DNA of 64,000 bases from Chrysomallon squamiferum (GCA_012295275.1 CM022670.1:25668244-25732243); one strand, 5' to 3'; counted from the stretch's first letter, positions 14,905-27,400 are shown. Numbers and translations are program-made. Notes: generated by a model from the letters alone, not told the origin.

Positions 14905-15856
14905 ATGTGCGTGTACTTGTACGTGTGTGTTTGTGTAAACATTCGGTTTTAATTTATTATTATTGTTTTACTTTATTTAATTCTAATTTTAATTTTAATT
15001 TTATTATAATGTTTATTTTTATTTTTATTTTATATATATTTTTGTTTTAGGAAAATACGCTTTCTACATCCACGACTTAGCTCTACTGCATCTTAACAGA
15101 CCACGTATAAAAAATAGTAAGCTGTCCAGATTCAGAAAAGGCATTGAATTCAGTCAGTTCGTACAACCGATTTGTTTACCTTCTGGTACTGCTGAACAAA
15201 CTGGCACTGAATGTTACATTTCGGGATGGGGAGAAACTGGTAATAAAGCTATTTGAATAAATTTACATAATAATGATGGTCATAATAATAATAATTGTAA
15301 TTATGGTGTTAATGTTGATGCATGCCATATGAATTCATCAAGATTTCTACGATTCTAACAAACGACTTGACATACGGAAAATATCAAGGAAAGATATATA
15401 TATATTTTAGTTTTAATTAAAGTTGTTCTATTGTTGATCTTGTTGTTTGTATAGTTATTGTTTTTATTTTATTATATTTTATTTTATTATTATTTTATTT
15501 TTCTTCTTGTCTGTATATTACATTATTTGTCAAATAATGTTTTATTTCGACGCCAAAGCTGATAATTAAATCTTACAGATTAATTCATCAGTACTATTTT
15601 CAACTGATTAAACATTTACCTGTTCCATTCTTTTCCCTTTAAAACTGTCACATACTTAGAGGATATATATATATAAAAATTTTCCATTTCAGAACGTACT
15701 AAACACCCGGACACACTAAGATGGGCTAAAGTAAATATTGTTGAGAAATGTGAATGGAATATAAATGCTAAAGCTAATGTTCTGTGTGCTGGTAAAAAGA
15801 ACGCAGATACTTGTACCGGTGATAGCGGTGGTGGGCTTATTTGTAAAGCGAGAGGT

Positions 15857-15943
<87 letters not shown>

Positions 15944-16499
15944 AATTAATACACACGCACATGTGATGCATGTATGTACATACTTACGTAGGCATTGTGT
16001 GTGTTTGTCTTTCTGTCTGTGTGTGTGTGTATGTATGTGAAAGAGAAACAAATATAATTAGATAAAGGAAGGTGAGAAATATAATGATGCATGATACGAC
16101 AGACATTTTTGAAAAAATTTACTGTGCAGTGAAATAATACTCAAAGCCAAATAAAACGCTATACTTAATTTAAGATATTAGAATTCTGAAACGGTGGAAA
16201 GTACATTGTTATTAAACATTACTGATCCTCTATAAATGAAAATTGTCAAAGATGTCTTTAAACCAGGAGCAAGACATTGTTTATTTCATGAAGTTTGTCA
16301 AAGACACTTACTCAATCATCGTTTATTTATTTATTTATTTATTTCAGACAAATGCGAAGTGACAGGAGTTGCCTCATTTGGTTCAGGTACATGTCAGAAC
16401 AGTTCTCTTACAGCTTTTACTCGTGTCAGTTCTTACATTACATGGATTCGAGAAACCATCAAAACTGAGTCCTACTCTTTCGAAGACTGGGATTTCTGA
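269..16499 (+). CDS. Secreted modular serine protease, [CUB x3-EGF-Ig] x2 - trypsin - trypsin (5' partial)
   Basis: I reconstructed 27 exons by matching splice sites and phases: 269-434, 995-1173, 1448-1554, 1821-1923, 2261-2416, 2745-2950, 3649-3801, 4074-4204, 4818-4915, 5161-5333, 6272-6455, 6554-6732, 7213-7319, 7697-7796, 8130-8330, 8672-8866, 9555-9707, 10184-10314, 10858-10955, 11420-11592, 12011-12162, 12497-13170, 13606-13810, 14398-14516, 15051-15239, 15693-15854, 16348-16499 (stop). They code about 1548 residues. Domain order is three CUB, one EGF-like and one Ig, the same set again, then two trypsin (S1) domains. It should be an extracellular zymogen; both catalytic triads are present. 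The intron after 1554 appears to be GC-AG. Exon 12497-13170 contains one surplus base near 12753-12760. Ovochymases also combine CUB and trypsin domains, but I know none with this order. Exon edges are by eye; the family calls are firm. Confidence 0.88.
1359..1417. repeat. (AG)n microsatellite
   Basis: About 29 uninterrupted AG units in the protease intron just upstream of the exon at 1448. Confidence 0.95.
4011..4071. repeat. (TTA)n microsatellite abutting a splice acceptor
   Basis: The TTA tract runs to the AAG acceptor of the EGF exon at 4074, leaving no ordinary pyrimidine tract. Confidence 0.93.
5919..5956. repeat. (GT)n microsatellite
   Basis: Dinucleotide tract in the intron separating protease modules A and B. 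Confidence 0.93.
6272..11592 (+). other. Protease module B: second CUB1-CUB2-CUB3-EGF-Ig (10 exons)
   Basis: This is a paralogous copy of module A. Seven of the ten exons have the same length as their partners: 179, 107, 153, 131, 98 and 173 bases for exons 2, 3, 7, 8, 9 and 10, and near-equal lengths for the rest. Characteristic peptides recur: GRFCW, NTLCLYLIH, CYNDGDGNKCAC, IKCRVNHPYRIIVW and QGSYRCEV. The fifth exon (8130-8330) is 45 bases longer and adds about 15 residues after the CUB2 core. The equal exon lengths and phases imply a genomic duplication of the whole ten-exon block rather than independent domain gain. Confidence 0.87.
12011..13170 (+). other. First trypsin (S1) domain of the protease
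   Basis: Exon 12011-12162 supplies the light-chain Cys (SICG), a basic stretch (RRKR) and the likely activation site R|ILGF, 12 residues before PWQ. A single 674-base exon (12497-13170) carries the rest. Its His is in TVAHC, Asp in NNDIALIKL and Ser in ACQGDSGGPL. Asp six residues before the Ser predicts cleavage after Lys or Arg. Between the Asp and RPICMP the frame breaks: the upstream frame runs off after KLQRFFPVFG, while the frame one base later gives SFQFSDAIRPICMP. Removing one T near 12755 joins them and also gives the phase-1 exit that the next exon needs. Confidence 0.87.
14281..14340. repeat. (AGC/AGT)n microsatellite
   Basis: Trinucleotide tract in the intron before the exon at 14398. 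It gives an artefactual poly-Val open frame. Confidence 0.93.
14867..14900. repeat. (GT)n microsatellite
   Basis: Intronic dinucleotide tract upstream of the exon at 15051. Confidence 0.92.
15858..15938. repeat. (CT)n microsatellite at a splice donor
   Basis: About 40 CT units starting four bases after the donor at 15854. Confidence 0.95.
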
Positions 16500-16833
16500 C
16501 TTTCTTATTTAAACTTTTAGACATGATACGTTATATCTTGATTGTTTTATATAACGAATTTTCTATCTAAGATGAATAGTAACGAAAAGGAAATTCCAAT
16601 AAGTAAATAATAATAATCACAGGTATTATATTTTTTACATATTGTTTTCTTGAAAGACAGTATCACATATTCAAATATTAAATCCCTTAGATTTTTAGTT
16701 ATAAAATATTTGTAGACTATTTATGGTATTTAAATTAATTAATTTTTTTTTAATTACATGATGAAATGAAAATAATATTTTCTATTTCGTCTGCAGATGT
16801 GTTATGATATACGAATTGTCAATTGCTGGTAAA

Positions 16834-17133
16834 CTTAAAACACTTATTGACTTTTGATTTTATTTTTTTTTTATACTGTATACAATTTAGAACTAATATT
16901 ACTGTTATTCACCGATAAAAGATATTTTAGAAATAAATGCATGTCTTATAAGTATAGAGAAAGAAACAATGCAAAAATATAATTTAAAACACTTATCGAC
17001 TTTTGATTTGATTTTTTTTTTTATACTGTATACAATTTAGAACTAATATTACTGTTATTCACCGATAAAAGATATTTTAGAAATAAATGCATGTCTTATA
17101 ACTATAGAGAAAGAAACAATGCAAAAATATAAT
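16834..17133. repeat. Tandem duplication of about 150 bp between the protease and the first structural gene
   Basis: Bases 16834-16983 recur almost unchanged at 16984-17133. They differ by a few substitutions (TTATTGAC versus TTATCGAC; AAGTATAG versus AACTATAG) and a poly-T length change. Each copy contains AAATAAATGC, so each holds an AATAAA that could end the protease transcript. The rest of 16500-17237 is AT-rich with no open gene. Confidence 0.92.
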
Positions 17134-17147
17134 TAATCACATTTTGT

Positions 17148-17153
17148 TTTATT
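17148..17153 (-). terminator. Poly(A) signal of the first structural gene
   Basis: AATAAA on the minus strand, about 85 bases after the stop codon. Confidence 0.6.
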
Positions 17154-17237
17154 TCAAAATCTAGAACAACCTAACAATCTTTGGGTCACATTTATCACAC
17201 CTATTCCATAATATACTATATTTTTAAAACACAAATG

Positions 17238-20200
17238 TTAATACAAAAGTCCGAAATTTGCATTTGTTCTAAAACCATTCTGAGATTTTCCAAAGCGAAA
17301 AGATGGCGACTGAAACCCACCTAGAAGATTCGCGGAACCGAATGATGAGGGCCTTCCACCAGTGCTACCTCCAGTGCTACCTCCAGTTTGTCCGTGTTTG
17401 TCTCCCCAAAACGAAGTCAAACCGAAAGGCTGGAATGAACCAAATGTGCTTCCTTGATTATTTCCACCATAGGTTCTTTTCCCAATGCTACCAAACCCGG
17501 TCCCTGCAGCCGCTCCGGTTTGGAGGCCGTATCCAGATCCAGTGTTTCTTCTTGTGCCACCTCCATAACTATTTCGTCCTCGTTGGAAAGATGAACCTCT
17601 TCCTGTACCGTAACCAGTGTTTGTCGCAGCTGCTGCGTGTCCACCGCCTTTGTGTCCACCTCCTAGACCTGCTCCTACACCCACTGCTCCTCCACTGTGC
17701 AAATCATTTCCAAGTCCTACCCCAAGTTGCGCACCACGGCTTGCACCGCTGTGAAATGAATTGCCTAACAAATTGTTTCCTCCAATGCCGCCGAGACTGC
17801 CACCGCCGTTACCTGTGTTTTGCTGATCCCGTGCTGAGGACAGGGTGTGACTGTTGGCATTGACAAAATTAGAGCCTAAAGCTTTGTCATGCAAGTCCTG
17901 TTCCTTTCTTTGAACATTATCCTTTTCTTCCGCAAAGGTCTGTTGGGCAATAGCTTTCTTGTGTCCTGCTCCATATGCCTGTTCTTTGGCTGCGTTCGCT
18001 GCATCTTTATGAGAAGTGCCCAAAGCGTTTTTATGTTGTTTGTTTAATTGGAAACCATTTGATGATTTTCTGATATCATCATACCCGTCCTTCCTAGATG
18101 CCTGATTATGTTTCTGAGAAGAGTGAGCTTTCTGGAATTGATTCTTATGTTGCTTTTCTGCAGCCTGTGTCTGTCCAAATTCATTTTCGATTCTTTTTCT
18201 GTTGTACAGAAGTCTTTCAATGTTGTTACCTCCGGATTTCTTGTCATGGTAGAATTGCTTTCGTTTTCTGAAGTTTTCATTTGAATCTTGCAGCCTCTTT
18301 TTAAAGTTTTCTTTATCGAAGGATGCTTCATCAAAATCATGTTTTGCTGCTTTGGCATTGGAATGAGCAGCGGCATCTGCAAGCTTTTTATCTCCGCCAC
18401 TAGCGGTTTTGGCTGCTTGCCCTTGTTTTGAATTATATCCTTTGTTTTCTGCACTGTGAACACCCTGGGCAAATTTACCATTTCTCTGATCTTTAAGACT
18501 CTTGATCTGGGCGAAATCGATCTTATTCTTTGATCTGAGGAAATCTTGCAGACGTGAATCAACAGCTCCAGCTTTTTCAGCATCATGCAGTTTAGAAGCA
18601 TCAACTTGTCGAGCATTCTCTCCATACTTGTGATTACTCAAACCGCCGCTTCCCTCGCCGTGAGTTCCTGCACCTCGTCCACCACTAATAGCACCATGTC
18701 CTCCATTGTTTCCATAACCAACGGTTCCACTGTTATGACCTCCATCATTTCCATGGCCTCCATAGTATTTCTTATCAGCATGCAATTGATCTCCGGCGTG
18801 ACTAGCAGCGGCTTGACGTCCAGCAACTTTGTCTTTGTTATTGAAATGATGTTTCTGAGATATCGCCTTTTGCCTTCCTTTGTCTTCAGCAGAGAATTTG
18901 CTGTCTTTCCTGTCAAACTGGACGGCTTGGGCATCTTGAGTAGCGCCTGCTTTGTCGAGATTTTTGTCTGATTTTCCATAGGCTCCAGCTTGAACATGCT
19001 TCTGTGCTGCTTTCTGGCGATAGTTACTTTCTTTCAAAGCTCTCTGTGCGTCGTCGCGTGCATTAGCTGCTGTGTGGTCTCCTCGGAGGATCTTTCTGGC
19101 TTTTTGCTTATCGCGGAATTCATCGAGTTTGTGGGCATTGTGACCGTTTTCTTCTTCGAATCCACCTCTTTCACTCAGGTTTTGGTCGAATTTCTTGTTA
19201 AATGCATAATCAATTTTGTCGTTGAAGACTTTGCCTCTATTGTAAGCTTTCTTGTTAGCTGCAGCAGCATTGTAACCCTGGGCTCGGTTGTTATCTTTTT
19301 TGTCATACCTGCCGACGGAGTTAGAATGATAACCTCTCTGCTTTGCTGCTGATGCAATCTGATTGGCAATTTGAGAAAATCGCCCTTCCTGTTGCTTGAA
19401 TGCCTGGTCTGCAGTGTTAGCCTGCTGATGAGCTTTTCCTTGTTTGTTCCCAAAATCGCTGGCCTGTGCGTTGTTTTTATTTCCAAACTGATAGTGACGA
19501 AGTGCTTGTCCATCAAATCGCCTGAAATCTCTCAAAGCTTTGGTGGATCCTTTCTTGCCTTGAAGAAAATCACTCTGCCTGAATGCCTCTCTACCATTAG
19601 TTCTTCCTGCATTTCCATACTGGTTAATGTTTGTACCATATCCTTCTGCCACCACGCTGGCGACGAAAAAAGCCACGGCTACGGCAAACTGAGGGACCTA
19701 CAAACATATATTCAGAGAATGACTAGCTCTTTCTTTTTATTCATTTGTGTATTCTATTCTATTCTCTTTGTCTTCTAATTATTTTATTTTAAAGAAGTTA
19801 TGAACATTAGCAAACTTCTAAATGTATTTTTTCTTCTTTTGTATTAAATACATATCGAACGTATTAAACTTATTTATTTATCTTTTTTATTTTATATAAA
19901 GAAATTACGATAAAGTGTATCATTTAAATCAATTCTTCGCAACAGCAAAGGAAATCAGTAAAAGAAAAATAATTTTAAATATATGTTGCTATTCATTTTA
20001 TTTTAATCGAGATATAGGTTACAATCCTTACCTCTCAAGTTTAAAAATGTAAAGACTAACAATAACATAAAGTAAAATATTTACAACTCGTTCTCAATTT
20101 ATTTTTTCACCTTATAGTAGTAGTAAAGTGGTCCTGAACGTTTGCGTTTAAAATAGAAAGGAAAACCATTTATAGCCAATACTTACTATATAATAAATAT

Positions 20201-20538
20201 TTCTGAATTAAAAACCATGGTGAAGAAATTATTTTAAATATATTGCTTAGTGTGTTTAATAGTATATAATTTACCATAATAATAAAGCAACACTAAACAA
20301 AATCACAGATAAATTTAAATATGTGTAATAAACTGTAAAATTTTTAAAATATTAATCAGTTAATTATTAATATAATATTAATGATAATAATATTAATAAG
20401 AAGATGAAGAAAAAGAAGTACAATAAAAAGGACCTTCATCAACGTTATCAGTGATTCTATTTTATTTCTATTTCAATCTAAATAAGTTTCAAAAATCTTT
20501 TAACATAAAATAAATAAATAAACTTGAATTACCTTCAT
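17238..20538 (-). CDS. Secreted Gly/Lys/Ala/Gln-rich repeat protein, diverged paralogue 1 (821 aa)
   Basis: Two exons: 20533-20538 codes Met-Lys and ends in a GTAATT donor; 17238-19697 codes the rest after a TTTGTAG acceptor. The joined start MKVPQFAVAVAFFVASVVA is a clear signal peptide. The mature protein starts EGYG. A long Lys/Ala/Asn/Gln/Asp-rich core follows (to about residue 610), then a Gly-rich tail ending NANFGLLY. The core aligns with the three downstream genes: VFNDKIDYAFNKKF matches VYNDGVKYGFNKKY, and SGGNNIERLLYNRKR matches the GGNNYEN block with YNRKKYND. Here most histidines are replaced by Lys, Gln or Glu. Probably a secreted structural or coacervating matrix protein; the exact function is unknown. 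Confidence 0.88.
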
Positions 20539-20620
20539 CGGTTCAGCTCTTTCGGACAAAACACTAAGTGACTAAAGGCCTTCAACCTTAGAGATCTGAT
20601 TCAAGTCACTGTCGACCCAA

Positions 20621-20630
20621 CCTTTTATAA
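20621..20630 (-). promoter_or_regulatory. TATA box of structural gene 1
   Basis: TTATAAAAGG on the minus strand, about 85 bases before the ATG at 20538. The spacing matches the TATA-like boxes of the three sister genes. Confidence 0.75.
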
Positions 20631-20639
20631 AGAAACAAA

Positions 20640-21421
20640 ACCACTCCCATAACTCCAAAATGGTGGAGAAAAATAGAGAAAGCTCGATTTTGTCATTTTT
20701 GACTATAAAACCAATAAACTTCAGAAATTAAATCGTGGATGACTTACATTGTAGGGGGTGTGATATGATAGAGTGATTAAGTCCGCCGAATTTTATTATC
20801 TGTCAACAGGTAATTGGTTACAAACAATCGCCGACCTCTGGTTGGTCAAGCCGCCGTTCTGTATCCTGAACAGTACGATTCTTCCTTTCCGTAATCATTA
20901 AAAGCAGCTTTCATTGCCCCAACAGTTAAAAGTTCATTGTCATTTTATTTCTCTAAATTACAAACGGTTCCGCTTTCAGTGCTAAATTTAATAACATTAT
21001 GTCACTGGTACAGAATACAAAACAAGATACCGAGTTGTGTAGATGCAGTTTTATTATAGGCGAATTTGAAATGCAAGAACACAATTAGAGGAATTTTTAA
21101 ACTAAATAGAGTCATTTGCGACCCGAGTGTTTTAATCATAGATGAAAAGTGTGGCTCGAGGGATGGTTATATATAAGCCGCGGTACATTGATTTTACTTT
21201 GACACGCTAATTATTATTTGGGTTATATCTGTTCGTAACATGCAAATTGTGTTATTTAAATTTAATTTTCATAAAGAAAGTATTGTTTAACATTAAAAAT
21301 AAATAACAACAACAACAACTACTACTACACTTCATACTTCTATATATGCTACAGCTGTCACCTCCGCCACTACTACAACTATTTGTTACAAAATTACTAC
21401 TAGTACTATTATCACCTTTGC

Positions 21422-21452
<31 letters not shown>

Positions 21453-22227
21453 GTTTCTACTTCTACAAGTACTACTACCATACAATGTCCATTACATATT
21501 ATCATCATCAACTTCATCTCCATAATTCATCATCATCAATATTATTATTATTATTGCTATTATTATTATCTTTGTTGTTGTTGTTGTTGCTATTTTTATT
21601 ATTATTATCATTATAATCATCATCATCATTATCATCATCACTGTCTTACAGTTTAAAAAATTTGCTGACAAGATAACAATGCAACTTTTTCGACACTTTT
21701 AATAATCTTTATCCTGGTTAAGTCAAGGCGCTGTTTTGACAGCTTTATTTAAAAACGAGAAACCTTCATCCGGAAAACCCAGCATCTGCATGAACGGACT
21801 GTAAGACATTAATCCTAGTTATTAAAACTTTTAGTCTGATTGTTCAGAATGTCAGTTACACTACATTCATTGCAAATTTATTGGAGATTTATTTTTGTGA
21901 ATTTACCTTAAATATCAGTGTGAAGAAAAATTGCAACATTTGACAGAGCGCCATTTGAAGTAACTACAGACCGTGCAAGTTTCACATTTTAAAACTTAAT
22001 TGTCAGTTAAATGTGTAAATAAATATATACTAAAGATAAAAATAATTAAATATAATGTCAGAGCACAAATAAATAAATAAATAAATAAACAAGTCGTCAA
22101 AAAACGTCGGAAAATACATACATAAATGTATTTCATAGATAATTAAAAACAAATAATGCTTCTAACTGAAAAAAATTCGTCGCGTATTTCTTCTCTCTTT
22201 AATGGTCTTTAACATATCTATCAGATA

Positions 22228-22258
<31 letters not shown>

Positions 22259-23228
22259 ATATCTATCTATCCATCATAGTAGATTATAAATAAGTCCAGT
22301 GCGTTTTTATATACTCCGTGTATTAGTAAGTCTATTTCTTTTTTGGACGCTTCGTGTAAGAAAGCTATTGATAGGGGCTGAATACCGATGCTCATAACAT
22401 GCAGACCATCAAACGTCATGGGCAAAACACAGAAGCTATGTTTGTTGTGCAAGTTTAAGATGCTATATAATTAGCGCTTCTAGTAAAAGAAGTGGTCCAA
22501 AAGAACCCTGGCCGCTAGTAAAAAGGCACTTATGCGAATGTAAACTGTATGTTTTGCAAGATATTTCCCCAACAAAAGATTTTTGTGAATCTGAATCGGT
22601 TATAAATAAAAATAAGTTTTATCTCTCGCAAAATCGGGCAATCATTTCAAACTATATTTCAGAGTATTATCTCCAGTGTCTATGCATAGCATTTAATCTC
22701 GTATTTTATTGTTTTCAAATGTATGTGTGTTGTTTTTGTGTGTCTGGCTTGCATATATGGGTGCAGCTGACATTTCTTATTTGGTTCATTTTTCTTAAGA
22801 TAGACCGACCTCACTTAACTTCACACAAGCGATTTTATCAGTTCTCTAACAACAGATTATAATAATATGCAGGTCAAGACAATTTTAACTGAACCATATG
22901 ATCGGAATTTTAACAATAACGACTATACTACACAGTTTTGTAATAAATGTTTCCTTCTAGTCTGTAATCAGAATAAATTTTAAATATAAGACAGATACTG
23001 AAGGTAAAATTGTGTTCAGTTATCTTCTATAAATATGTAGAAATATATTTTTAACTCGGAGTTAATAATAATAATAATAAAAACAATGACAATAATAAAG
23101 AAATTGACGTCCACATTAAAACATTCTGTTGAATGTATATTGAAAATGTTTGTTGAAGGAATTCCGGCATTCATGTTTAAATTGTGTAACATTTATTTTG
23201 GCAGAAGAAATTATTTTCCGCTAAAAAT

Positions 23229-23273
<45 letters not shown>

Positions 23274-24441
23274 TGGCGAGAGAGAAAGAAAATATATCAT
23301 TAATGCCTAGATATTTAAGATTTGTTATAAACACAGCTCTGAATAACAGAAAATAAACACAAAAACAATGTTTTACTTGCATAGTTTAATACCTTTAAAT
23401 TCACATATGAAAATACAAAATACTAAAACAGAGCATTAAAGTCACTCAATACAATGTATACCTGTGCAAACCTCAAACTGTATCTTTCAATCATAGTTAA
23501 AGTCAAACATATTAATCATTTTCCCCAAATGACAGAACAATAGATAAATGTATATATAAATGTATTAACTTTTTTAAAAGAATAATATTTCACCACATTT
23601 TGTTTTCTTGCGTAAAGTATTGCTTCCATAATAATGACCAAGAATATTTAGCGTAATTGTTTATTGGTTTTTTTAGTTAACTTACAAGCTTTATTGAACA
23701 TTTTCCTTACAAGTAAACAATTCCAAGTTTTGTCCAGAAAAGTCCAGATCACTGACCTGTATATTACATTATAGTATTAATATTTTCTTTTCTTATTACA
23801 ATTAAATTATTTCACTCTTATATATACATATGAATCAAATATCACTATAATTATCGGCTGAACTATAATTAAATATATTTTAATGACATAATAATCTGTT
23901 GCTATTGACGAAAATCGAAAGTACCAATATCAACAAACAGTCATAACATTATATAAGAATATACAGAGAAACAGAACGCTTTTCTACATCATTATTGTCC
24001 TGCCAACATTTTGAGAAGTTTTAGCTTGATGTTTACTGAAACATAAGCAACAAAACAGTGAGTAGAACTAATTATGTACTGCGTACAATGTTTTTTGTTT
24101 ACAATTGCAATGAAAATATTAATTATCATTATAGCCATCTTTTTTGTGCTCATTTTATTTTTATTTTTATGATTTTGATACTCATTCTACCCATAGCAGA
24201 ATGTTTAATTTTACAAAATGTCTGTGGAAAATTTATTCCATAGTGAACCATAGATATATATGTTTTTTTACTTTTATTTTAAATCTCAGAACTTTAAAAA
24301 ATTGCCTATGTTTAATAAAGACACGGCTGATAAGACAGGTAAACTTGTATATTTTCACAATTTTGTATCGAGTTTCTTACATTGCCTGTTAGCATTAATT
24401 TGCATATATCTCATAATGGACTATTCAAAACCGCAACCACT
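20640..24441. other. Intergenic, structural genes 1 to 2
   Basis: AT-rich DNA with no supportable gene. It holds an ATT tract (21420-21452), TATC repeats (22225-22265) and AAT repeats (23228-23272). A TATATATAAGCC on the plus strand near 21169 has no open frame downstream. The 3' UTR of gene 2 must lie just below 24442. Confidence 0.6.
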
Positions 24442-27400
24442 TTAATGGTAGTAACCTCTACCGTAACCGTAACCGTAACCATTTTGCCTTGGATTTCCAT
24501 AATAATAACCTCTTGGGAGACCATCATGTCCGTTCAAACCATAGCCGTATACTTTGTGAGACGGGGCATGGTGCTGTTGGTAAGCCTGTCCTTGGACACC
24601 GCCGTAACCTCTACCATATCCCTGGTTTCTGCCTCCGTAATGATGATTGGCATAGTCGTTCAAACCATGCTGATTCGCAGCATTTTTGAACTGAGAAGCG
24701 TGGTAGTTATTTCTAGCGTCGTTGTGGTTGTAGCCACGAGCAGCTGCGTTATGATTATCATAGTGGTGACCGAGCTTGTCTGCGTTTCCTGCATTGGCTT
24801 GCCCGTACTTGTTGTGATTGTAAGACCGTTGACCATGGTTCTGGGATGACTTGTCATTGTGATGAGCGTTATCGACGTGTTTGTCATTGTAGAATTTCTG
24901 GTGGTAGTTTTTGGCTGCTGCATTCTGACCATGTGCTCGGTTGCCGAACCTATCGTTGTACTTTCTCTTATTGTAAATGGTGTTTTCGTAGTTGTTTCCA
25001 CCGGCGTTGCTAGAGTGATGAAATTTCTTGTAGACTTTGTGATTGCTTGCTTTATCGTGATATACTCTTTTAAGACTGTTGTCTACGTGTTTGTCGTCAT
25101 ATAAATCACGATTAGCAGCCTTACTGTCATGATGGGAACCAGCATCTGCAGCTTTATGGTTAAATCCACTATGTGCAGCTTTGCTGGCTGCTCCACCCTG
25201 GTGATATGCTTTATTGTGCGCAGCGCCAGCACCGCCTTTGAAGTATCTGTTGCCATGAGCGTTCTTATATTGGTTTTCATGATAAGCAGCGTCGACCTTA
25301 CTTCGTACAGCGTCATTTTGTTTAACGCCGTATCTGCCAGCTCTGTGTGTTCCGTGATTAGCTCCTGTGTCGTATCGTGAAGCATGTCCAGCATGACCTG
25401 AACCGTGACCGTAGCCTCCATAACCTCGAGGTTGACCATATCCATGTTGTTTTCCGTATCCGCCATATTGTTGTGGAGCATAATGAATACCATGTTGAAG
25501 ACCATTGCGGGCACCTGCAGCAGCAGCAGCAGCTTTCCTGTTATAAAGAGCATCGTGCGAAGCAAAATCGTCGTATTTGTTTCTGTGAGCATCGTGAGCT
25601 TTATCTTGGTATTTGCTGCTTCCTGAATTATGCCCAGATTTTGCATCATGACCAGAATCAGATCCTCCATATTTTGAATTGTGGGCGGCATTAGCGCCAT
25701 GTTTGTCGTTACTGTAGTGTTTCCTGGCAGCACTGTCACCATGGTTTCCGTCTTTAAGAGCGTGTGCTCTGTCGGCTTTGTAATTGTTATTTGCGTGGGC
25801 GCCGTGGAGACGATTAGCTACGTCATGATGATCTCTGTAATCGTCCAAGCTGCGTTGATCGCTGTGTTCATTAATAACGTAGTCGCCATCTTCTTTGGCA
25901 TGTTTGTTGTAGTTTTTGTTAAAACCGTAACGCACGTTGTCGTCATAAACATCTCCTTTGTGGTAGTAGTCTTTGTTGTCGTATTTAGAATTGGTTGCAG
26001 CTTTAGCGCCATCATTCTTGGTGTTGTATGCTGCTCTGTCATTATCATGGTAACCTAAATAACTCTTGTGTGCTGCTGCGTTTTGCCCGTGGTCACCTGC
26101 ATGAGCTGCACTTTGAGCATAATGATTAGAAGCGGCATTACTTTTGCCGTTACTGCGATGTGCATTCTGGGTGTATTTCCCACCAACATCAGCAGAATGG
26201 GCTCCGTCGTTGTTGTAGTGGCTATCAACACTGGCATGGCGTCCATATACTCGTCCTCCGGAGTCTGAACCGTATTTATTGTGCCCATGGTCATTGTGGT
26301 GCTGAGCTAAACCCCCGTGTCCATACTGGTTTCCATACTGATTGTTGATGTATCCTCCGATTACAACAGCAAAACATACTGAAGCTATAGCTGCGAAAAG
26401 ACACTGAAAACAAACATAATCAACCGATGTATGCTATTCGATGTTTTAAATTAAAATTAATATTAAAAAGTATATATTTTACAAGCTTATTCATTGTGCT
26501 GTTTATTTTATTTATGATATAGAACGAGCTGTATGCAAAGATTTATTTCACAGTCTTCTACTAATATAATCAATGAAGAGTTTTGTTATAATGATTTTTT
26601 TTTTTTTATTTATTAATTATTTTCAATTGTATTACGCACTTTAAGGTATTTCTTGTCTATTCAGTATATTAGACTATTCTAACAAAGCAAGCATAATTTT
26701 AAAAATAGAATGCGCCGTTAACACTCACAAATAGGGGAATATTTGCTTTTTAGTACATAACATGGAGATGTTTCCTTTTTAAATTAAAATAAAATATATA
26801 ACTGTAATTGTAAGTACACTAAATAAATATCTATAATCTTTTAATTTCGATTAAAATTTTAAAATAATATTTAGTTTAAGTGTGAAAACTATTATTCGTT
26901 TCATTTCTTTTTAAATAAGTTATTATACGTTTCAAAAAGAAAAAGGTATTGTAAGCCATTTCATTGTGAAAAGAAGCATAAAGAGGACAAAGAAGATGAA
27001 TTGTAAAACACAGTGCACTTCAACTAGAAGAGTACGAAAGCTCCTTCCAAGCAAGAAAAGGAAACAGATACATAGATATGCACACATGAAGCAAATAATG
27101 GATAATAATAAAGATTACTGGTGCTGATAAAATTATCTAGGATAAATATGTTTTTGGATTCGCCATAGAAATATCGTTATTAAAATATTTATATGATTTA
27201 CATGCAAGAATTGTCTGGGTTCGCTCGCAGTTTTGAGTGATTGGACAAGTCTATACATTTAGTCTCTAAACAACCAATACACTTATAACAAAAACTAATT
27301 TTCAGTTCCTATGGATTACCAGTTACAAATAAGTAACTGACTCGAAAGATTACGAGACTTTGACAATCGGACATTGAGAATGAAGTTACAAACGAAAAAA

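Larger units (their letters stand above)
13606..16499 (+). other. Second trypsin (S1) domain of the protease, split over five exons
   Basis: Five exons: 13606-13810, 14398-14516, 15051-15239, 15693-15854, 16348-16499. The activation site is FR|IYGG. The triad is in LTAAHC, IHDLALLHL and CTGDSGGG, with Asp six residues before the Ser, so the pocket base is trypsin-like. Two positions differ from standard trypsins: Gly replaces Pro just after GDSGG, and the Gly normally near chymotrypsin position 226 is replaced in SLTAFTRV, so activity or specificity may be altered. The C-terminus ends EDWDF. The donor at 15854 is followed almost at once by an 80-base CT tract. Confidence 0.87.

Noticed and set aside
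21165-21180. TATATATAAGCC-type TATA box on the plus strand
   Set aside because: No open frame or donor pattern downstream before the next repeats; no gene to attach it to.
22554-22862. 102-codon plus-strand frame
   Set aside because: No promoter, splice or homology signal; hydrophobic chance frame in AT-rich DNA.
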